In this document: piece after piece, positions 42,606 through 51,580 of the stretch | Numbering within the stretch: position 1 is the stretch's first letter | Layout of the letters: each line of letters opens with the position of its first letter | DNA from: Phymatolithon calcareum | Taxonomy: Eukaryota; Rhodophyta; Florideophyceae; Hapalidiales | Assembly: GCA_977006965.1 (NCBI GenBank) | Contig: OZ345355.1 | Location: 2,232,001-2,296,000 of the forward strand | DNA: 64,000 bases | Direction of reading: 5' to 3' | Notes under the pieces: generated by a model | Database searches by the model: none | What the model saw: the letters and a program-made list of their open reading frames with translations, nothing else | Told to the model about the DNA's origin: nothing | Translations under genes and position numbers: made by a program

Positions 42606-42874
42606 ATCGAGAGAATGCGCAAAATTGACCCAGTCTTTCTCTCGGTGTGATTAAAGAAACGTGAAGCCGCAGAATCATTTCGTTTCTCCCGGGCATGGAT
42701 CGTCCCTCGGACGGTGGTAGAGCTTTCGACCGGCCCCTTGGCTATTATGAATGTTTTGGTTATCAAGAAAAAAACGATTTGATAAGCAATCCTGTCCTGA
42801 AACACCTACAAGTCGACACAATGACCCTCCTGGAGCAGCAGTGAAACTTACTGGATGGTACGGACTGTGCTACA
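42606..42874. other. Damaged protease-RT linker
   Basis: No long frame. By position it should encode the end of protease and the linker to RT. Confidence 0.5.
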
Positions 42875-44434
42875 GTGGGAAACCCAACTATCCCGAAGGG
42901 TGGCGGTTTTGTGAGTAGAATTATGACGGCTCGTACCAACCACTTGCACGAGGATGATCTCCATGAAATTCAGCCCAAGCGGGCCGACAACCGCTTGAAA
43001 ACAAACCCGGATCGCCCGCGTATGACATACCAGGAAGTGCGCTCCGAGGTCATACCTTTTCCAGATCCATCTCTCTTGGATTTAAAAAACTCGGACCAAT
43101 TTGAGGACATCGAAGAAGCCGTGGCATCAATAATATAACAGGCCAAGGACAATAGTCTTCCAAAAGAGCATCATGTCATGCTCGAAGACGTTGTCAACAA
43201 GCATATCAACATTTTCCGCACTGGGCTGTCCTCTGGTCCACCCGCAAAACTACCGCCTCTGCGCATAGAGCTGACACAAGATGCGGTGCCCGTAAAGGTC
43301 AAGCTCAGAAACTACTCCAGAGCCCAGAACCAGTTTCTCCAAGATTTCAGTGAGAAACTTGTCGCCAAAGGAATGGCATACCCAAACCCAACCGCAATCT
43401 GGGTGTCTGCTCCACTAGTAGTTCCGAAGAAAGGAACTCCATCTTTTCGAATCACTGCTGATCTACGAAGGCCAAACAAATTTACCAAAAAACACCAATA
43501 CCCAATGCCAAACCTTGAAAATGAGCTTTCCAAGCTCAACAAAGCACAATACTTTGCGAACTTTGACTTGTCAAATGGATATTGGCAGCTACCCTTACAT
43601 CCAGACAGTCAGGAGAGCCAATCTTTTATCACACCAGACAATGTCTACACTCAAACGCGCGTCATGCACGGGACGACGAACGCTGTCGCCCACCTACAGG
43701 CGTGTTTAGCCGAAATCATCACACCAGAGCTAAATGAGATAATGCTCAAGTGGCTCGACTATCTGCTCCTGCACTCAAAAACCATCCTCGAGCTCCTCCA
43801 TGGAATTGACATGTTCTTCAAGCTATGTCAGGAATACGACTTGAGACTGCACCTTGGAAAATGCACATTGTTCGCGAACAACATCCGCTGGTGTGGTCGT
43901 CTGATATCAAAAAGGGGTATTAGATTCGACCCAAGGCAGTTGAGTGTTCTATTGGATATGGAACCACCGGAAAACGGAGGGCAGCTCCAGCAGTTCGTCT
44001 GTGCAATGCAGTGGGTGAAAACCGGGATTCCAAACTACGCGACACTCATCGGGCCACTTCCAGAATTTTTAGAGAAGGTCTATATTGCAACCGGAAAGAG
44101 TAAAAAGACTGTCGTGTCCCGTGTCCCTTTGAAATCACTTGGATGGGGAGAAGCGGAGGACCAATCGTTCACAGAGTGCAAGCACGCCCTTGCCAACCAA
44201 GTCACTCGTTCCCATCGTGACCACGAGAAGCGTCTCTGTGTGTACACCGATCCCTCAGACGTTATGTGGTCGAGTATCATTACGCAGACACCGTATTACG
44301 ATATGGGAAAGCCGCACCAGGAGCAGCGCCACGAACCGTTAGCATTTCTTTCCGTCGCTTCAGCGACACGCCTATGCGACGGTCCACGCTGGAGAAGGAA
44401 TCATTTCCAATCCTGGCGACACTGGAAAGGATGA
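42875..44434 (+). pseudogene. Reverse transcriptase, active-site Asp changed
   Basis: Linker 42875-43135, a TAA at 43136-43138, then RT in the same frame to 44434. Blocks: KLPPLRIELTQDAVPVK, NPTAIWVSAPLVVPKKG, SFRITADLRRPNKFTKK, the catalytic-Asp box FANFDLSNGYWQLPLH, and WLDYLLLHS (about 43751-43777), where the family has W/Y-x-D-D. The second Asp is Tyr (codon 43760-43762), which should abolish activity. Thumb (LRLHLGKCTLF, WCGRLISKRGIRFDP) follows. RNase H begins CVYTDPSD at about 44237. From about 44345 the sequence continues in another frame. Confidence 0.88.
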
Positions 44435-44565
44435 ATTGGCTGGTTATTGATCCTGATGGCTTCGACTTATTCACCGACCACAGAAACATTGTGCTCATAT
44501 TCGATCCCCTCTCACTCTTGATTTATCCCTCAGCTCGCTTAAGAAAGTCTTGCACTGGGCAGTGA
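44266..44565 (+). pseudogene. RNase H region, frameshifted
   Basis: RNase H core spread over two frames: CVYTDPSDVMWSSIITQ in the RT frame, then RFSDTPMRRSTLEKESFPILATLERMNWLV and DGFDLFTDHRNIVLIFDP in this frame. Then a second shift near 44520 leads to the integrase frame. TDPSD, the Glu of EKESFP and FTDHRN are the usual acidic positions. Confidence 0.75.
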
Positions 44566-46178
44566 GGATGGGATTGTACAACTACGTGTGCGTACATATC
44601 CCTGGGAACGAGAACGTTTGGGCTGACTTGTTAGGTCGATGGTCCACACCACCGACCATACGTCGGTTTATCGCTAAACCCCCTCTTATATCTAGTAATG
44701 ATGAGGATTTCGAGTGGCAAAGACCAAGGGAGCTAGCCGTTCTTCAATCGAAATTCGATGTGTCGCGTCTAAAGAATCTCATACTCGAGGAAAGCATTTG
44801 GTGCAACCCTGCCAGTGCTGCATTGGTTCCAGATGAGGCGGAGGATTTTAACTTGCGAATTTGCATCGCGGCGCATACTGGCCCTCGAGGACATCATGGG
44901 CAAGTTGCGACCGAGAGGGCAGTACGGAAACACTTCTTTTGCACCACGTTAACCGCCGACGTTAGAACGTTCGTCAAGTCATGTACCCATTGCATCTCCA
45001 CGACCGGAGGTGGCAAGTTGCCTCGACCATTCGGTCCTGCGATGCATTGCAGCGGCCCAAACGACCTAGTACAGTTCGACTATCTGGATATGGGACCGAG
45101 CGACAGGGGCATGAAGTACTTATTACTTGTGCTGGATGAGTTTTCATCTTACTGCTGGCTGATACCCTTTGCTGTTACAAGTGTTGAGAACGCTGCAGAT
45201 GCTCTAATTGAATGGACCTCTGCGTTTACGGTGCCCAAAGGACTGATGTCAGATGGACCAACACATTTCAAAAATGATACTCTTCGCCGTGTCGCCAAAG
45301 GATTACGAGCTCCGCACTACTTGACACTTCCGTACACTCCATGGAGCAATGGAGGCGTAGAAAGTTTGGCTAAAGAGGTTCTACGCGCGTTTCGCGCTAT
45401 ACTATCCGAACTACGACTTCGACCGAAAGAGTGGCCTGAATTAGCACCAATCGTGCAAAGCGCGCTCAATAATGCGCCATCGATCCGTCGCAAAAAAGTT
45501 GCGCCCGTGACAACGTTCATGGGCATGAAAACTTCCTCTCCTCTGACAACATTCAAACGTGCATCAACCGGGACCATCCTCTCTTTCGATGCAGCTAAAG
45601 ACGAAATAAGCTCAAATCTTAACGTTGTCACTAGGCTTCTCGACGATTTGCATCCCGTCGTGAAGATTACGCTCGAAGGGACTCGAAAGAGGGCACGTGA
45701 AGCCGTCTCACGCGGCCGAGTCGCAAATTTCGTCGAAGGCGATTTTGTTCTAATGGCGCGTGAGAAGTTTTCCGCAGGGGAGAAACTGGCACTACGCTGG
45801 CGAGGTCCTCGACGTGTGGTCAAAGTGCTATCTAACTTTGTGTATCAAGTTGAAGATTTGCGTAACGGCGCTGTAGATGACGTACATGCATGTCGCCTGC
45901 GTTTCTATTCAGACTCTGCGCTTGGCACGGCGATAATAATGCCGCACGTCCTGCAATCTGAAACAGGTATGCCCGCTGCGAGGCTTATAGGCCTCAGAAA
46001 TAAGAATGGCGACCTAAACGTTCAGGTTCGCTGGAAAGGCCTCGGGAAGGGCCAAGACACCTTCGAGCCATTACAACGCGTTTACGAGGACGTGCCCGAG
46101 ATGTTGATCAAACTTCTGGCACGCAAGTGTACCCCCGCAGATCTGACGGAAGCTGCAAAAAATGCTCATAGCCTTTGA
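44550..46178 (+). CDS. Integrase with chromodomain, open
   Basis: 542 codons, undamaged. Residues 1-30 are the RNase H end (HIPGNENVWADLLGRW). The zinc-binding region has His109 and His115 and Cys145/Cys148 (HTGPRGHHG ... CTHC). The catalytic core has Asp177 (VQFDYLDMG), Asp235 (GLMSDGPTHF) and Glu271 (NGGVESLAKE), the DDE triad that joins element DNA to the target. The C-terminal part has LALRWRGPRRVVKVLSNFVY (GPY/F-like) and a chromodomain-like end (VQVRWKGLGKGQDTFEPL, RVYEDVPEML), which in chromoviruses steers insertion to chromatin. In an intact element it is part of the Pol polyprotein, so the Met at 44550 is not a real start. Confidence 0.9.
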   Translation: MHWAVRMGLYNYVCVHIPGNENVWADLLGRWSTPPTIRRFIAKPPLISSNDEDFEWQRPRELAVLQSKFDVSRLKNLILEESIWCNPASAALVPDEAEDFNLRICIAAHTGPRGHHGQVATERAVRKHFFCTTLTADVRTFVKSCTHCISTTGGGKLPRPFGPAMHCSGPNDLVQFDYLDMGPSDRGMKYLLLVLDEFSSYCWLIPFAVTSVENAADALIEWTSAFTVPKGLMSDGPTHFKNDTLRRVAKGLRAPHYLTLPYTPWSNGGVESLAKEVLRAFRAILSELRLRPKEWPELAPIVQSALNNAPSIRRKKVAPVTTFMGMKTSSPLTTFKRASTGTILSFDAAKDEISSNLNVVTRLLDDLHPVVKITLEGTRKRAREAVSRGRVANFVEGDFVLMAREKFSAGEKLALRWRGPRRVVKVLSNFVYQVEDLRNGAVDDVHACRLRFYSDSALGTAIIMPHVLQSETGMPAARLIGLRNKNGDLNVQVRWKGLGKGQDTFEPLQRVYEDVPEMLIKLLARKCTPADLTEAAKNAHSL

Positions 46179-46189
46179 AGAAATGGAAT
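46178..46189 (+). other. Polypurine tract
   Basis: GAAGAAATGGAA directly before the 3' LTR, the expected plus-strand primer site, with one T. Confidence 0.6.
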
Positions 46190-46451
46190 GTAATGTACCA
46201 CTCATGCATGTGGAACATCCTTACAGCTAGGCCAAGTCCACTCTTTCCACTCGTTCCACAGTAGAACGACACCCAAGCTGATGTACACCTTCCACGCCTG
46301 GCTTGGCCTGTCCCATTTAGGGCAAGCCTTGATCCATAGTATGATTAGACTAGTTCTCTAGCGGCAGCCATAAGAGCACCCATCACCTCAGAGTAAAGTT
46401 CTCTGCAGGAAGCTTTCGCACTCCACCTTTTCTTAACTGATGCTCACCACA
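46190..46451 (+). repeat. 3' LTR
   Basis: Same ends as the 5' LTR and followed by the target duplication ATCGC (46452-46456). Confidence 0.92.
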
Positions 46452-46624
46452 ATCGCGTATGTGTTAATTTGGAAACTCAACAATGGAAGCGCAGCGAACG
46501 GGGTATGCGACATCTCCTGCGTCTATAGGACACATCACGTACATGCTAACCCCGTGTTTCCTTCGAAAGCTATGATGACATTTCGTTGAAAATGGGTAGT
46601 TTAGAGCTAAAAAGCATTCGTAAT

Positions 46625-47395
46625 TAACTGAATTTATTGAGAAGGTACCATGTGCTCAACGTGAGGATAGTCGGCACCCTTCTTAGCATTCGACTGCATT
46701 CGAAATTTCGGTTCATTAATCAGAATTACTTAGTACCGCGTCAATGGCTCGGGCCACCTTGGTGTTTCTTTTTGCAACTGTTTAGTTGTTTATTTCAAAG
46801 CCCTCATTAACACTCCTCAAACTGTACGAGAGCAGCTTTTCGAATTTGTTCATTCTAGTATATCGCCTGGTCCCTAATACAGGGACTCGTCGTTCTCCAT
46901 ATCGTCAATTATGGGCCACCTTGATCTCCTCTGCAGGGTTCTATGTTGACTTTCTCAGGATGCTCTTGAGGTTTCTAACTGCCCATGTTCCTTGACTGCC
47001 CTTCTCTTCTATAAGTTCGGAAGATTTCTTGGAAACTGACATACAAACGAGCTTGCACAGAGAATTCTGTGCCTGCTTTCTTTCATCCTCACTGCTTGAT
47101 GCGGTAGACCATTCTTGGATATTCCTAGCCCGGCGTTCTTGTTGTTGTTCCGAGTCTATTCGGAGGGCACTCCTGTCTTGGATATCGGTTGGTGTGCTCG
47201 ATTTTCGCATGCAGTCCAGCGTCGCGTGTCTCCTCCACAACCTTCCTAAGTCTTCGCGTTAACTTCGAGAGCAGGTGCTATCGACGGAACTCCCATGGTT
47301 CTATTTGGCATAGCTTCATTAGTTTTCTCCAGTGCCGCCCTGCCCACTTTCCAAACAGTATCGTTGCAATGTCCTTTTAGACTTGCACTGCTGTT
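46625..47395 (-). mobile_element. LINE-C fragment with LINE-E tail inside
   Basis: 3' end block of LINE-C (TTTATTGAGAAGGTACC) and RT C-terminal region on the minus strand (ILFGKWAGRHWRKLMKLCQIE, compare 11200-11310). A 151-bp LINE-E tail (46762-46912) interrupts it, flanked by the 11-bp repeat GGGCCACCTTG (46751-46761 and 46913-46923). Confidence 0.75.
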
Positions 47396-48107
47396 CTCGA
47401 TACTAGGAAGTTATATGCGCGGCATAGCCGCATCGTGGCAAAGACACTGTCTGTCACCCAAAGCTGGTAACGTTCTGAAATTCGGAGCTCTCACCGACAC
47501 TGGCGGCCCGAGAAGTATTTCCTGTGTCGGTTTCCGAGGTCTTCAATTCCGTTGATTGCTTGAGGTGGGCACGCAGAAACGACTTGATATTCGCTGACTG
47601 GCTCGCAGCTTCATTCGACATTTGAACGTTTTCATCCGTGATACGAAATCAATTTCATGAAAAATGCCAACAAATATGAAGGTCATTTTAGAGCCAGGCA
47701 ATCCAGACTAATGGAATACACACTATTTAGATTTTGGTCATGCGCCATTAACCACGACCTTCAACTGATTTGTAAGCCATTTGCGTGATTCCATGCCATT
47801 GGCTTTCTGGTGGATAGTAGGTTTGAATGCCGACATCACGTAATTGGAGAGCAGTTTTTATGCTCCACTTAAAGGGTGTTTAAAACACCGTGTTTTGCAT
47901 ATCACTAGTTCTTCTAGGGCTTCTCAAGGGCCCAGGGTAGTAAAAGTTCTCGTGTTTCACCTCACTCAAGTAAAATGCACTCACTCAACGTAAAAGTCAT
48001 TTGTTAGTTCATTTCTACACTGTGCGGGATCTAAACTGCCCCCTCATCGACGAGAGATCTTGACCCTCAAAGAGCTAAGAAGGAAGAAGGGGAAAGAATG
48101 TATATAT
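47396..48107. other. Intergenic, no gene seen
   Basis: No recognised element or convincing frame. Confidence 0.45.
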
Positions 48108-48190
48108 TCAAGTGACCTCTAATCACCGCGTTGCAATATCCTGGTCTCACTTCCAAGAACTCAAACGGATTCTTACGGACAAGATCTACA
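48108..48190 (+). mobile_element. RTE-like fragment
   Basis: Matches 2998-3075 (AACCACCGCG-type start, CAAACGG-TTCT): the frame NHRVAISWSHFQELKRIL parallels NHRVEIAWSRYRELKRVL. Confidence 0.75.
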
Positions 48191-48344
48191 ATTACGTAAC
48201 CGGTGCTCCGCTGTCCCAAAAACAAGTATGGCCGAATAATTCGGCACCAGAGCGAGAGAGAATATGGAAACCCTTGACTTCAGCTTGCAAGATAAGGTTC
48301 GACAAAGTGAATTAGTAGTACTAATTTAGTACTGGCGTGAGGCA

Positions 48345-48510
48345 TTTTATTCCATACTGCTCCACAGCGTCATGGAAAACAACGAGTCCCTGTATTAAGG
48401 ACCATGCTATATACTAGAATGAACAGGTTATTAAAAGCTGCTCCTCCGGTACATGCTTAGGAGTGTTATTAAGGGCTTTCAAATAAACAACTAAAAAGTT
48501 GCAAAAAAAT
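48345..48510 (+). mobile_element. LINE-E 3' tail, plus strand
   Basis: TACTAGAATGAAC, GAGTGTTATTAAGGGCTTTC and AACTAAAAAGTTGC followed by AAAAAAA: the LINE-E end seen inverted at 10255-10340. Confidence 0.75.
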
Positions 48511-48519
48511 ATGGAGTCC

Positions 48520-49765
48520 ATTGAATGCACGCCATCAGGGTACAAAGTCGAGGTAGAAAAAAGACTGGAATCAGAACAGGCGCCTGATGAATTCTTAATA
48601 TTTAGCAAGACATCTGGCCTCGGAATGGGCGCAGAAAAATGGTATGGAGTGGAATACTGTGAAAAGCGCAATTCTTTGGACCAAGGACATTGCAGGTCAT
48701 AGCTTTCGTCTCTCGGGACATTGGCTATATACTCACCCGGAGGAAAAGTATCTCGGGGTAACACTAACGCAACAAGAAGTTGCAGATACCAAACTGACAG
48801 ACAGGATCAACATATCCAAAAATGAAGGCTGGGCCTGTTTTTAATGGTGTCCACCTTGCAAGAGCGATTAGGCTGTACAAATCTCTAGTGTAGTCAAGAT
48901 GGGAATATGCTCTACATCTCACACCTTGGACATCGAAGATGACCTCGGAAGTCCGGAAGGTTGAATATATGTTCTTCGGGCAAATCCACGGGAAACCAGG
49001 AGAAAGTAGCTTGTGCAGCTGCAGAACTATGTGTCGCATCCTGCAATCCAAGAGAAGAAGAGAAAACCTTTCACAACGCTTTGCGCAGCGATTGATAAGA
49101 AGACGCTATTCGTTGATATCTGGTCCATCAACAGAGATTGCGAACAAGGAACGTTTAGAAGCGGAGAGAGAAATTGTCGAAGCGAGAGTGAATGGCTTCC
49201 TCTGTGAAGCTGCGAACGAAACGATAGCTACGATAAACATCAAGAAATACCAAGAAAACGAGATACTGGCGGCCGTAGAGGATTTGGAAAAGTCAAAAAA
49301 AGACATATACCGCACGCCAAAGTTTCTTTACCGCCGCTCATTCACTTCAACTCAAGAAGACATAGAACACGTGCAATCAAATGGTCATTTGGAATGTTCC
49401 CTCCCATGAGTACCTCAACCCGTTGTCGAGCTCACTGGCCAATACGGGAAAGATGCCATCGAAGACGTGATAACTGGCCTCGCAAAGGACAGACTCTCTC
49501 AAGAGGACTGTGCCTGGACTAAGCAAGCACTCGACGAGCTCTTAATCATGTTTCAGGTCGTGGACAGGTACGCACTGTTCGCAACCTGAAATCACCGCGT
49601 ACCACAAGACAGGGAAGTAATTTTCCCCCTCGAGATCCGGAAGGAGACCAGAGGTTATCCCACTGAATCGTATTGCAACAAAAAATAGAAACGTTTCTGT
49701 AGACAATATCCAGACAAAACCTCTTGACAGTAGGAAAGTCGCCCCAAGCGTCGATGCAATCTACA
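48520..49765 (+). mobile_element. LINE-A, 5'-truncated, decayed
   Basis: RT from just after the palm (GHSFRLSGHWL, EKYLGVTLTQQ, ALHLTPWT frame, MFFGQIHGKPG, NGFLCEAANETIATINIKKYQ) to the 3' UTR blocks. Several shifts and stops (near 48842, 48890 and 49410). The end block at 49740-49755 is degenerate. Confidence 0.78.
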
Positions 49766-50190
49766 GTGAGAAATCTAGCGGAGACCAGTCCGACCATGTC
49801 AACACTGAAGCTCCAGAGGGACCCACAAACGAGAAGAAATCGCCGCGCATGTGTACCAGCCACAGCGACATCACCCAGAGTCTGGACCGGATCTGTCATG
49901 CGGGCCACTGAGAAAAGCCATTCCCCCCAACAACGTCAAGCACAACTCGACGGCATCGCAAAGCTCCCCGTCCAAATGCGTTACACAATGGCCTTGAATC
50001 CTTCTATCAAGATCTGCACATTAACGTTGGCGGCTCCCCGGAAATGTCGGGTATGGTCTAGGAGCTCTTCGAAAACAACACAGTGGATATTCTCGTGATT
50101 ACGGAGATATGGCAAAAGGAGGACCAATCGCTGAGGGTCCCCTACAATCAGGTATCCACGACAAGGCCATGCCTACCACGTGCTTGACAT
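49766..50190 (+). mobile_element. LINE-D 5' fragment, endonuclease start
   Basis: Ends with LHINVGGSPEMSGMV, then ELFENNTVDILVITEIWQKED, the beginning of the LINE-D endonuclease (compare 50830-50900). About 130 bp (50056-50187) are nearly identical to 50828-50955. The upstream part resembles a LINE leader of unknown role. Confidence 0.65.
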
Positions 50191-50290
50191 ATCACGGGGC
50201 TTCATCGAACTACGCGACGACACATCACGGAGCGCCATCATGCCACGCGACAATCCATCACGGGGCTTCATCATGTTGCCAGACGCTTCG
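50188..50290 (+). repeat. 33-bp tandem repeat, three units
   Basis: Units beginning CATATCACGGGGCTTC, CATCACGGAGCGCC and CATCACGGGGCTTC. In one frame they encode an 11-residue repeat of the type HHGASSCxATx. It adjoins the truncated LINE-D piece. Confidence 0.75.
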
Positions 50291-50827
50291 TCACGAGGAG
50301 TGTCGTAAGTATCAATAATTTGGAGCGAACACGTATTCCCACGGCAATTCATCTGATTTCATCATCTTCCGCGATCGTAATCAGCACAATCGCTGATCAG
50401 ACTGGCTTTGTTCATCGCGTACCTGGTATTTACGTATATCTCAAAGATGACCGCATCTGCACGTGCTCACCTAAACGGTCATCCTCTACTGAATTCCTTT
50501 CTACGGAAGACGTTCGATATCCAGCGGACAAAACTTTTCTTTTATACCTTTGTTTCATTCTCTACTCCTGATTTGACATTCCGTTCGCGTGCGAGAGCGT
50601 AATGTCAATTCAGATTCTTTCGGCGAGCTCGTCTACTTGTTCAACATCGCCTGACAAGAAGTAGTATAAGTAGCTGCCCTCAGTTATAATAACTGTCTTG
50701 GACAAGGACTTGTCAAACTTCATCAAACAACACTCGCCTCAAAGGAAACCAACTCTCTTTGCTGCAACTGACCGACGCTTGAATTACTTCTCACAAATGG
50801 AGCTTGGAAGTGATGTTTCATCAAAGA
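50291..50827. other. Intergenic, no gene seen
   Basis: AT-rich and unassigned. It separates the two LINE-D 5' pieces. Confidence 0.45.
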
Positions 50828-50829
50828 GC

Positions 50830-51580
50830 TCTTCGAAAACAACGCAGTGGACATTCTCAGGATTACGGAGACATGGAAAAAGGAGGACCAATCGCTGAGG
50901 GTCCCCTACAATCAGGTATCCACGGCAATGCCATGCCTACCACGTGCTAAGCCTAGCGGTGGGGTCGCCTTCCTCACGCGCAAGGGATTCCCCTTCATAA
51001 TTAACGTAAGTTTCGCCACGCGACGGATCACGCCCAGCTACTAGTGACCATGCTGGCGAGAATATACGTCGCCGTGGGATACCTATCCCCGAATAGCACG
51101 AGACAAGAGACTATGAAGTACCTGGACCTCGTCGAAACACACTGCAGAGGAAAGTCGGTGCTCATGGGCGACCTCAATGCCCGTCAACATCACTGGTACA
51201 CGAAATCCAAGATGAGAGGGCGACACCTAGTCCAATGGGCTGAAAACTCGAACTGGTGCATTCACACAGCACCGAGCGCCACGTACAGATCAACGAGAGG
51301 AAACAGCAACATCGATTTGTTAGTCACTAAAGCGCTGGACACGACAAGGGTGAAATCTCCCAACGGGATTTTGAATGGAATACGCAATAGACACCTCCCA
51401 GTCTCTACGAACGTGGACCATAGGAAACCGGCCCCATCTAAGGTGGAATCGTTCATCTCAGCGACCGTGAGAAGGAACGAGGAGCGAGCAGAAAGCGCGT
51501 CCAAAGCGATGGAAAAATTGGGGCCCAGCACGTTAGGGGAATTGCGATGTTGCCGGCACAAGAATGGGCTGGACAAGTGA
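50830..51580 (+). pseudogene. LINE-D endonuclease
   Basis: APE-type endonuclease. The first piece (DILRITETWKKEDQSLRVPYNQ, catalytic Glu in TETW) is in the frame to about 51040. The second starts at 51044 with YVAVGYLSPNS, VLMGDLNARQHHW (Asp/Asn of the active site), SNIDLLVTKALDT and RHLPVSTNVDH (the terminal His box, normally S-D-H). A frame change near 51040 and a TGA at 51578-51580 interrupt it. After the TGA the same frame goes on into the RT linker (RPPRFKPFWTRNLDRMAKERT). Confidence 0.78.

Larger units (their letters stand above)
41047..46451 (+). mobile_element. Ty3/gypsy chromodomain LTR retrotransposon, complete
   Basis: 5405 bp flanked by the 5-bp duplication ATCGC (41042-41046 and 46452-46456). 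LTRs of 263 and 262 bp begin TGTAATGTACCA and end CTCACCACA. Order: gag, protease, RT, RNase H, integrase with a chromodomain, as in chromoviruses. Coding sequence is broken in several places. Confidence 0.93.
35700..46624 (+). repeat. Duplicated unit C, copy 1, split by insertions
   Basis: Pieces 35700-36843, 40283-40634, 41033-41046 and 46452-46624 align in order with 55830-57360. Everything between is transposons: a 91-bp MITE holding a pogo-like element, a pogo-derived MITE and an LTR retrotransposon. Confidence 0.85.

Noticed and set aside
50188-50290. CRISPR-like array
   Set aside because: Contiguous 33-bp units without spacers, in a eukaryotic LINE context.
49766-50955. The 130-bp duplication 50056-50187 / 50828-50955 as a target-site duplication
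   Set aside because: Far too long for LINE target duplications. The repeated part is LINE-D endonuclease sequence, so two partial copies or a local duplication fit better.
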